Shown: positions 1 to 4,515 of the stretch, piece by piece | Layout of the letters: every line of letters starts with the position of its first letter | How positions within the stretch are numbered: position 1 is the stretch's first letter | From: an uncultured archaeon | GTDB taxonomy: Archaea; Micrarchaeota; Micrarchaeia; Micrarchaeales; CABMGC01 | DNA length: 7,336 nucleotides | NCBI GenBank assembly: GCA_902385515.1 | Contig: CABMGC010000095.1 | Span: 1-7,336 of the forward strand | Direction of reading: 5' to 3' | Made by a program: the position numbers and the translations under genes | The notes under the pieces: generated by a model | What the model was told of the DNA's origin: nothing | Databases searched by the model: none | What the model saw: the letters and a program-made list of their open reading frames with translations, nothing else

Positions 1-247
1 GCCATATTCCGCTCGTTCCCATTATGACATCGCAGTCGCGGGTGGCTTCGGCAAAGCTGCCGTAGACCTTGGCCCTTTCGAGAAGGGCATAGGCATGCTT
101 CGAGTACATCCTCGCGCTCTTGCCGTCGAGCCTGGCCCGAGGGCGGACGAAGTAGAGCCTGTCGACTCCGAAGTTCAGGGCGGTCCTTGCGAGGTAGCCC
201 AAATTTATCTGGTACTTCGGTTCGATAACGATGACTTTAAGCCTCAT
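1..247 (-). CDS. SPOUT-class (SpoU/TrmJ-like) RNA 2'-O-methyltransferase, 3' end cut by window edge
   Basis: The first 82 codons of a gene that runs off the left edge. The protein begins MRLKVIVIEPKYQINLGYLA. Residues 15-27 carry the SpoU/TrmH motif 1 pattern N-x-G-x3-R-x3-N-F-G (N15, G17, R21, N25, F26, G27), followed by a strand LYFVRPR (32-38) and, near the edge, DVIMGTSG, which resembles the second strand and turn of COG0565-type enzymes. By family these are knotted SAM-dependent enzymes that methylate ribose 2'-OH in tRNA or rRNA; TrmJ acts on tRNA position 32. The catalytic C-terminal knot motifs are outside the window, so the target cannot be assigned. The ATG at 247 is supported by GTGAT (256-252) four bases upstream. 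It follows the CPBP gene by 13 bases and is probably the last visible gene of the eIF5A operon. An in-frame GTG at 256 is a less likely start. Confidence 0.85.
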   Translation of the reverse strand, partial: MRLKVIVIEPKYQINLGYLARTALNFGVDRLYFVRPRARLDGKSARMYSKHAYALLERAKVYGSFAEATRDCDVIMGTSGIW

Positions 248-260
248 TCGAATCACTCGT

Positions 261-977
261 CTATGCTCCGATCAGCGTGAGCGCCAGCGTCAGCGTGTTC
301 ACCATTACGTGGGCGCCTATCGCAGGGTACAGTGACTTTGTCTTCTTGAAGACATAGCCTGCTATAAGTCCGAACACCACCGCGGCAATCACCTCGATGC
401 CGAAGGAAGAGTCATAGCTTGCGTGCATCACGCCGAATATCAAAGCGCTCGCGACCACGCCGAGCCTTGGCACGGCGAGGCCCCTGAAAAGCGCCTCATC
501 GCTTACCGGGGCTACGAAGCACGAGAATATTAGGAACCAGACGGGGGCTCCGGCGAAGATGACGTTCACGTTGGTGTTTATAGAAACGCCCGTTAGCTGG
601 CTCACGACCGTCACGATCAGCTCGAGCAGGAGCACGCACGCGAATATTAGCACGCCGAGCGCAAGGTTCCTTGCGGTGAAAGCCGCCCTGCCCAGGCCGA
701 GCCTCTCAACCACGCTCCCCGTGCCCTTGTCCACGAAGCGAAGATAGATCAGGGTGGACACGAGGAACGCCAGGGACAGGCCCGCGTTCAAAGGAAAAGA
801 GTATGCGCCGTCGCACGCGGCGGAGGCGGCGTCGGAAGACGCCGAGGCGAAACAGTCCTTGAAAGGAACGTACGCCAGGACTGCGAATGCGGCGGCGATC
901 GCGAGGAAAATCAGGATAAATGCAAGTATGCGGCTGGCGCCGCCCGCGATGGTCTTAGGTCTTGCCGCCAAGGACAA
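261..977 (-). CDS. CPBP (Rce1/Abi-type) intramembrane metalloprotease-like protein
   Basis: A 238-aa polytopic membrane protein. Hydrophobic segments are visible at about 15-36, 60-79, 104-127, 143-158, 172-185, 193-210 and 217-236. The three CPBP signatures are present in order: motif 1 D160-E161-x3-R165, where the family norm is EExxxR; motif 2 F181-x3-H185; and motif 3 H223-x3-N227. Family members are glutamate/histidine intramembrane proteases related to eukaryotic Rce1, but many prokaryotic members have no known substrate. The first Glu of motif 1 is Asp here, which is a conservative change. The loop between the first two membrane segments holds C42 and C55, which could form a disulfide if the loop faces outside. 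The start is TTG at 977, the first start after an in-frame TGA at 980-978, four bases beyond the rps27ae stop. A second TTG at 971 is equally possible. Its place in a translation operon does not reveal its role. Confidence 0.88.
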   Translation of the reverse strand: MSLAARPKTIAGGASRILAFILIFLAIAAAFAVLAYVPFKDCFASASSDAASAACDGAYSFPLNAGLSLAFLVSTLIYLRFVDKGTGSVVERLGLGRAAFTARNLALGVLIFACVLLLELIVTVVSQLTGVSINTNVNVIFAGAPVWFLIFSCFVAPVSDEALFRGLAVPRLGVVASALIFGVMHASYDSSFGIEVIAAVVFGLIAGYVFKKTKSLYPAIGAHVMVNTLTLALTLIGA

Positions 978-981
978 TCAT

Positions 982-1164
982 CTACGCCTTCTTCTCCTTC
1001 CATTCGGTGTATCCGCACTTCCCGCAGGCGTACCTGTCCTTGTGATCTCCCATTCTTGAGCCGCACTTGGGACAGAACTTCACCGCCTGCTTGTACGCTT
1101 TCACGGTCTTCTTCTTCTTTGCCGCTGCCGGTGCGCCCGGTTTCTTGTTTTTGTCGTCTGCCAA
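982..1164 (-). CDS. rps27ae: Small-subunit ribosomal protein eS31 (S27ae)
   Basis: A 60-aa protein with a basic, Lys/Ala-rich N-terminus (1-28) and a C4 zinc ribbon: C31-P-K-C34 and C47-G-K-C50, with HKDR (41-44) and GYTEW (51-55) around it as in archaeal S27ae. It is a structural zinc-binding protein of the 30S head; the archaeal form lacks the ubiquitin fusion found in eukaryotes. Length is normal for the family (about 50-65 aa). The start is TTG at 1164: the codon immediately upstream is an in-frame TGA, there is no Met in the N-terminal part, and GGTG lies five bases upstream of TTG. It sits 22 bases after rps24e, a pairing that is widespread in archaea, and four bases before the CPBP gene, so it is co-transcribed with both. 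Confidence 0.95.
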   Translation of the reverse strand: MADDKNKKPGAPAAAKKKKTVKAYKQAVKFCPKCGSRMGDHKDRYACGKCGYTEWKEKKA

Positions 1165-1186
1165 TCAAACACCATTTTCCGCTGGC

Positions 1187-1498
1187 TCACTTGGCCTCCG
1201 CGGTAGACTTCTCCTCTCCCTTGCCCCTCTTGTTGGGCCTTGACAGAATGTGCTTCTGTGCCGCGGCCTTCGCGGCCTCGCTTGCGTACTCATGTATCAG
1301 CACCCTGCTGTTTCCTATGCCGAACACCTGTTCTATGCTCACAATTACCACGTTCTCCTCCTTCAGGTTGAACTTTCTTGAGGCCTCCAGGCTTATCTCC
1401 TTCCTCGAAGGCGTGCTGCCCTTGTAAGTGACATCGAGAATCATCTCTCTCCTGTTCAACAGCTTGTTTGCAGTGTCTTTCTCAAGTTTTATTTCCAT
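1187..1498 (-). CDS. rps24e: Small-subunit ribosomal protein eS24
   Basis: A 103-aa ribosomal protein. Family hallmarks are N15-R-R-E18, T29-P-S-R-K-E34 and the F59-G-I-G-N-S-R65 turn followed by the strand VLIHEYAS. The tail from about residue 86 is basic and low in complexity, as is usual for the family. It binds the 30S body. The start was chosen as ATG at 1498: it is one base after the eIF5A stop (TGA at 1502-1500), and a strong GGAGGT (1511-1506) sits seven bases upstream inside the last eIF5A codons. A longer reading from TTG at 1516 would add six residues (MSEVLE), but it would overlap eIF5A and place the ribosome binding site inside the coding region. The arrangement suggests translational coupling to eIF5A. 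Confidence 0.95.
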   Translation of the reverse strand: MEIKLEKDTANKLLNRREMILDVTYKGSTPSRKEISLEASRKFNLKEENVVIVSIEQVFGIGNSRVLIHEYASEAAKAAAQKHILSRPNKRGKGEEKSTAEAK

Positions 1499-1499
1499 T

Positions 1500-1907
1500 T
1501 CAAGTACCTCCGACAATTCTTGTTATGATCCTCTTGCCCATGGCCTCGAGGGTTTCGACCTCGTTGCCGGGCTTAAGCGTATTCTTCAAGTCCTCAGGGA
1601 TGGCAGCGTCGAATATGTCATAGGTGTCCATGTCCATTAACTGGACGTTCGTGCCCGTTATCGAAACGACCTGCGCCCTGCGCTTCTTTATCTCCGGAAC
1701 GTCTATGTCCCCGTGGCTCGGAGCCAGCAGGGTCTTCTTGCCGTTCTCAAAAACGCTCATCGCGGTTATCCTCATCTTCGCTGAACCGTGCTTTCCGGGG
1801 GCCGAAATCTCGATATCGACCACCTTGCATGGCACTCCGTCAATGAGTATGAAGCTGCCGTTCCTTATTTCTTTTAAGGGCCTGTGACTAATATTATCAT
1901 CTGACAT
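1500..1907 (-). CDS. eif5A: Translation factor aIF5A (EF-P homologue), hypusine-containing
   Basis: A 135-aa protein of full family length. The N-terminal SH3-like domain carries the hypusine loop APGKHGSAK, with K39 as the lysine modified by deoxyhypusine synthase. The second half (about 72-135) is the OB-fold domain, ending VETLEAMGKRIITRIVGGT. aIF5A binds the ribosomal E site and relieves stalling during peptide-bond formation and termination. The start is ATG at 1907. The region upstream (1908-1960) has a TATA box about 40 bases away, which implies a short leader. A weak GGTCAC precedes the ATG. It is the first gene of the minus-strand unit eIF5A-rps24e-rps27ae-CPBP-methyltransferase. Placing eIF5A directly ahead of rps24e differs from the common archaeal order, in which RNA polymerase subunit or spt4 genes precede rps24e. 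Confidence 0.97.
   Translation of the reverse strand: MSDDNISHRPLKEIRNGSFILIDGVPCKVVDIEISAPGKHGSAKMRITAMSVFENGKKTLLAPSHGDIDVPEIKKRRAQVVSITGTNVQLMDMDTYDIFDAAIPEDLKNTLKPGNEVETLEAMGKRIITRIVGGT
1506..1511 (-). promoter_or_regulatory. Shine-Dalgarno site deciding the rps24e start
   Basis: GGAGGT on the minus strand lies in the last sense codons of eIF5A, seven bases before the ATG at 1498. It is the best ribosome binding site in the window and argues for the shorter rps24e. Confidence 0.85.
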
Positions 1908-1944
1908 GTGACCACAACAAAACAGATAAGATTAGACGTATTCA

Positions 1945-1959
1945 AAGTTTAAATACCTT
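1945..1959 (-). promoter_or_regulatory. Archaeal TATA promoter for the eIF5A operon
   Basis: On the minus strand this reads AAGGTATTTAAACTT, with core TATTTAAA at 1955-1948, about 40 bases before the eIF5A ATG. A start site roughly 26 bases downstream of the core (about 1925) would give a leader near 18 bases. The same 15 bases recur upstream of the first ftsZ (5613-5627). The core is close to palindromic and reads TTTAAATA on the plus strand, so it could fire both ways. Confidence 0.65.
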
Positions 1960-1960
1960 A

Positions 1961-2017
1961 CCGCGCCCGATAGCGCGGGCCTGAGCTGGGTCTTGCTCAG
2001 ACGGCCAGATTTTGGCT
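1961..2017. other. Three adjacent short stem-loops in the divergent intergenic region
   Basis: Three inverted repeats follow each other almost without gaps. Stem 1 is CCGCGC (1961-1966) with GCGCGG (1973-1978), loop CCGATA; an alternative register pairs GCCCG (1965-1969) with CGGGC (1976-1980). Stem 2 is CTGAGC (1981-1986) with GCTCAG (1995-2000), 8-base loop. Stem 3 is GGCCA (2003-2007) with TGGCT (2013-2017, one G-U pair), loop GATTT. They lie between the eIF5A promoter and the promoter of the plus-strand gene at 2091. I cannot assign a function: no tRNA T-loop, C/D or H/ACA boxes are apparent. A structured leader, a small RNA or a chance cluster are all possible. Confidence 0.4.
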
Positions 2018-2027
2018 AATAGTTCGC

Positions 2028-2043
2028 GAAAAATGCTTAAATA
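2028..2043 (+). promoter_or_regulatory. BRE/TATA promoter for the 178-aa protein gene
   Basis: A purine-rich BRE-like stretch GAAAAATG precedes CTTAAATA (2036-2043), 47 bases before the ATG at 2091. Predicted initiation is near 2066, with a leader of about 25 bases. An 8-base palindrome TTCGCGAA (2023-2030) overlaps the BRE and could be a repressor or activator site. Confidence 0.7.
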
Positions 2044-2090
2044 GGGCGGAAAGACAAGTACGTTTGCAACAAAGGAAATAGGGAAGGAAA

Positions 2091-2627
2091 ATGACCAAGA
2101 GAATAATCGCGTCTGACCGGGGCGGAGTCGAGAGCTCCGCTGTGCTCGCTGGAGCTGCGCACGGATCGCACATGGTGGTGGAAGAGGCAGCCGCTGCGGA
2201 TGAAAGCCTAAGGCAGCTGATAAGAGGGCAGGATGCCGAGACACTATTGAAGATGGCCGACTACCTGAAGCTGTTCCTGCGCGTAGATGTCAAGGAGGAT
2301 TACATAGTCGTGCTTGAGGATAGAGAGCCTTCGGCATGGAAAAGGTTTGCGTCACGCATAAGCAAGGCAGAGGCAGTAAAGGAAACTGTGCGGGTCGGGC
2401 ATATCTCCCGCACATACAGCCTGGATTGGCTATTCCCGGCGCCGGAAGGCGCGTTCATAGTGGAGGCGGAGGACGACAGCAGGAGAAACATCAAGAAGAT
2501 GGAGACCATCGGGAAGAACCTGCAGAGGGAATTCAACGTCCCGGTCACGAGCATCACTTGGATGCGCAGCCCCAGCGTCCATCCGGGCTTTCCGATATTC
2601 ACCGCGCTTGATGGGACGCCAGAATAG
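2091..2627 (+). CDS. Unrecognised soluble protein, 178 aa
   Basis: I do not recognise this family. The start is ATG at 2091, after GGGAAGGAAA (2081-2090) and a good TATA box, so it is very likely expressed. No signal peptide or membrane segment is visible. The N-terminal 35 residues are Ala/Gly/Ser-rich and probably flexible. Then comes an acidic, helical stretch (36-62) and an alpha/beta-looking region. Two segments resemble each other: I72-V-V-L-E-D77 followed by a Lys/Arg-rich helix to I90-S-K, and I123-V-E-A-E-D128 followed by a similar helix to I140-G-K. This may be an internal duplication. The C-terminus has a distinctive W157-M-R-S-P-S-V-H-P-G-F-P stretch rich in residues that often form an active or binding site. 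It stands between two minus-strand operons, 57 bases ahead of a methyltransferase gene that has its own TATA box. A nucleotidyltransferase-like fold crossed my mind but no catalytic GS-DxD motif is present. Confidence 0.8.
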   Translation: MTKRIIASDRGGVESSAVLAGAAHGSHMVVEEAAAADESLRQLIRGQDAETLLKMADYLKLFLRVDVKEDYIVVLEDREPSAWKRFASRISKAEAVKETVRVGHISRTYSLDWLFPAPEGAFIVEAEDDSRRNIKKMETIGKNLQREFNVPVTSITWMRSPSVHPGFPIFTALDGTPE

Positions 2628-2632
2628 CGCCC

Positions 2633-2640
2633 TTATTTAA
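2633..2640 (+). promoter_or_regulatory. TATA box for the methyltransferase gene
   Basis: TTATTTAA begins five bases after the stop of the preceding gene and ends 44 bases before the GTG start at 2685. This spacing matches the other promoters in the window. It suggests the methyltransferase can be transcribed on its own. Confidence 0.5.
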
Positions 2641-2684
2641 GCAAGGCGTGCGCACATCTTATCGAACATCGTGGGGATGGTCGC

Positions 2685-3392
2685 GTGGATGGGCGAAGCG
2701 TCGAAAACAATCCGAAGGGGCCGGTCTACAAGGTGGCGATCAAGGACGGACCTGGCAGCCCGAAGGACATCCTCATCGACGTCACCAAGTCCGAGCCCCA
2801 CTGGAGCCGACCTGGCAAGGACCTCGAGAAGGTGCTGCGCGAGACCCTGAGGATGGACGGCGTAGGGGACGTGCTTGATTTCGGTGCGGGAAAGCTAAGG
2901 AACGACCCGTTCGTGCTAGCAAACGGAAAGAGCGTCTGCGCGGTGGAGTTCGAAGAGGCATCCTTTAGCGAGACGACCAAGGCCAACCTTGCGATTTGCA
3001 AAAGGCACAAGGAGAGATTTCGGCTCATCGACCCCGACAAATTGCAGTCCGACCGCCGGAAGTTTGACCTGGTGCTGCTGATCAACGTCGTCCCGACCAT
3101 GCCCCTGCTAAATGAGCGGCTCGAAGTTCTTCGGATGCTTGGCGACAAGCTTAGGGACGGCAAGTACCTGCTGTGGTTCGCCCAGCAGGAGGGCAAGTAC
3201 AGGAAGATACGCGAGGCGGGCCGAAACGAGTGCGCTGACGGCATCTGGCTCGGGAACGGAAGGGAATTCAAGAGCTTCTATAGGTACCACCCGATCGGGG
3301 AAGTGGACAGAATGATGCTTGGCTCGGGCCTGGAACCGTTCAGGAGGCTGAGCGCTGGGGACAACGACGCAAAGATCTACAAAAAGGCATAG
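2685..3392 (+). CDS. Class I SAM-dependent methyltransferase, substrate unknown
   Basis: A 235-aa Rossmann-fold methyltransferase. SAM-binding motif I is V63-L-D65-F-G67-A-G69-K. The acidic residue that normally binds the ribose hydroxyls ends the next strand, V84-C-A-V-E88. Motif IV is F127-D128-L-V-L-L-I-N134-V-V-P, and a later strand reads K160-Y-L-L-W-F. The 60 residues before motif I (KDILIDVTKSEPHWSRPGKD) and the aromatic C-terminal part (183-205) probably make the substrate pocket. There are no zinc-finger, RNA-binding or target-recognition domains, and motif IV is not the (N/D)PPY of DNA/RNA N-methylases, so small-molecule, protein or lipid targets are all open. The start is GTG at 2685, the only standard in-frame start after the upstream stop, with GGGGATGG (2673-2680) ahead of it. 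Nearby ATGs at 2677 and 2689 are out of frame. It converges on the ftsZ operon. Confidence 0.85.
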   Translation: MDGRSVENNPKGPVYKVAIKDGPGSPKDILIDVTKSEPHWSRPGKDLEKVLRETLRMDGVGDVLDFGAGKLRNDPFVLANGKSVCAVEFEEASFSETTKANLAICKRHKERFRLIDPDKLQSDRRKFDLVLLINVVPTMPLLNERLEVLRMLGDKLRDGKYLLWFAQQEGKYRKIREAGRNECADGIWLGNGREFKSFYRYHPIGEVDRMMLGSGLEPFRRLSAGDNDAKIYKKA

Positions 3393-3405
3393 AAAACTGA
3401 CTTGC

Positions 3406-3411
3406 AAAAAA
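3406..3411 (-). terminator. Oligo-T tract, possible terminator of the ftsZ operon
   Basis: Read on the minus strand this is TTTTTT in the context CTCTGCTTTTTTGC, 74 bases past the second ftsZ stop and just short of the converging methyltransferase stop. Archaeal RNA polymerase terminates at T-rich tracts, so it is a reasonable end point. The strong hairpin at 3445-3467 lies between it and the ftsZ stop. Confidence 0.45.
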
Positions 3412-3432
3412 GCAGAGGATTTGACAAACGGC

Positions 3433-3478
3433 CGTCCGCAGAGAGCGGGTGCCGAAAAGGCACCCGCGTCCGCACAGA
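3433..3478. repeat. Perfect 9-bp hairpin flanked by 12-base direct repeats, in the convergent gap
   Basis: The stem GCGGGTGCC (3445-3453) pairs exactly with GGCACCCGC (3459-3467) around the loop GAAAA. Immediately outside are CGTCCGCAGAGA (3433-3444) and CGTCCGCACAGA (3467-3478), which match at 11 of 12 positions. It lies between the methyltransferase stop (3392) and the ftsZ stop (3485), so a shared bidirectional transcription end or mRNA 3'-end stabiliser is the simplest reading. No T-run follows it on the plus strand. The direct repeats are not explained by a terminator and could instead mark a small insertion or a protein site. Confidence 0.6.
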
Positions 3479-3484
3479 CAGTCA

Positions 3485-4504
3485 TCAAAGGATCTTTCCA
3501 AGGTCAGCAACGCGAAGCGCTTCTACCTCCTCTTGAGGCTTGCGCCTTTCGCCGAACTTGGCCTTGACTCCAGTGATTATCGACATCACGCGGACCTGGT
3601 CCCTCATCTCAGGGATCAGCCTAGCTCCGAAGATGACGTTGGCGTCGCCGGCCATGCTCTCGGTGACTCCGGCTCCTATCTTCGTCGCCTCCTCTATCGT
3701 GAGGTCGGATCCTCCAGCCACGTGGATGAGGGCGCCCTTGGCGCCTTCATAGTCCACCGTTAGCAGCGGGTGCGACAGGGTCGACTTTATGACCTGGTCC
3801 ACCCTTCCGGATCCGCTTCCGGTTCCAAGGCTTATTACCGCGGTGCCTGTGTCCTTTACGATCGTGCTCAGGTCTGCGAAGTCCAGGTTTATCAGGCTCG
3901 GGAACATGATCGTGTCCGCGATGCCCTTGACCGCGTTTCCGACCACGTTGTCGCAGAGCTCGAACGCCCTTTCCATAGGCAGGTTAGGCACGTAGCTGAG
4001 AAGCTTCTCGTTCTCCACCACTATGACACAGTCCGCCTCCTTGGCAAGCTGCTGGATGCCCCATTCGGCCTTCGTGGCCCTGCTCCTCTCCAGTGCGAAC
4101 GGATATGTCACGCACGCAATGACGGTCGCTCCCATCTCCTTTGCGACTTTCGCGACAATCGGCGAGGCGCCGGTTCCGGTTCCGCCTCCCATTCCCGCTG
4201 CCACGAAGACGAGGTTGTATCCCTCGAGGACCTTCTCTATGTCAGACTTGCTTATCTCCGCCGCCTTGGCCGAGACCTCCGGGAATCCTCCAGATCCGAG
4301 TCCCTTCGTCATTTCCTTTCCGATGAGCACCTTCCTGTTCGCCTTGATGATGTTAAGGTGGGCAAGGTCGGTGTTTATCGCAATTGTCGTCGCGCTCTTG
4401 ATGCCGTTGACGTGGAGCCTGTTGACAAGGTTGCTTCCCTGTCCTCCCACTCCCACGACTGCAACGTGAGGCGAGAAAGCCTCGTAATCGAATTCGTTTG
4501 ACAT
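3485..4504 (-). CDS. ftsZ: Cell-division GTPase FtsZ, second tandem paralogue (diverged P-loop)
   Basis: A 339-aa tubulin/FtsZ GTPase. The N-terminal nucleotide loop reads G18-V-G-G-Q-G-S-N25, where FtsZ normally has GGAGxN. The tubulin signature G106-G-G-T-G-T-G112 is intact. The T7 loop is N206-L-D208-F-A-D211, so the residues that complete GTP hydrolysis in the neighbouring subunit are kept. The body resembles archaeal FtsZ2 (YVPNLP, PSLINLDFAD, NVIFGARL). A short charged linker leads to the tail ALRVADLGKIL, a plausible partner-binding peptide, for example for an archaeal membrane anchor such as SepF. The start is ATG at 4504, because GGTGAT (4513-4508) lies three bases upstream. A GTG at 4519 would add MIGDR, overlap the upstream stop and put that site inside the gene. 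Only 11 bases separate it from the upstream ftsZ, so the two are co-transcribed and probably co-polymerise or divide labour at the septum. Confidence 0.95.
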   Translation of the reverse strand: MSNEFDYEAFSPHVAVVGVGGQGSNLVNRLHVNGIKSATTIAINTDLAHLNIIKANRKVLIGKEMTKGLGSGGFPEVSAKAAEISKSDIEKVLEGYNLVFVAAGMGGGTGTGASPIVAKVAKEMGATVIACVTYPFALERSRATKAEWGIQQLAKEADCVIVVENEKLLSYVPNLPMERAFELCDNVVGNAVKGIADTIMFPSLINLDFADLSTIVKDTGTAVISLGTGSGSGRVDQVIKSTLSHPLLTVDYEGAKGALIHVAGGSDLTIEEATKIGAGVTESMAGDANVIFGARLIPEMRDQVRVMSIITGVKAKFGERRKPQEEVEALRVADLGKIL

Positions 4505-4507
4505 TCG

Positions 4508-4513
4508 ATCACC
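4508..4513 (-). promoter_or_regulatory. Shine-Dalgarno site deciding the start of the second ftsZ
   Basis: GGTGAT, a full match to the archaeal anti-Shine-Dalgarno core, lies between the upstream ftsZ stop (4518-4516) and the ATG at 4504. The methyltransferase at the left edge has the similar GTGATTCGAATG arrangement. Confidence 0.8.
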
Positions 4514-4515
4514 TA

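Noticed and set aside
1514..1516. TTG at 1516 as the rps24e start
   Set aside because: It would overlap eIF5A and place the GGAGGT site inside the coding region; ATG at 1498 has ideal spacing.
1961..2035. tRNA or tRNA-like gene in the divergent region
   Set aside because: The stems do not fit a cloverleaf: there is no 7-bp acceptor stem, no 7-base anticodon loop with T at position 33, and GTTCGCGAA is not followed by a matching T-arm.
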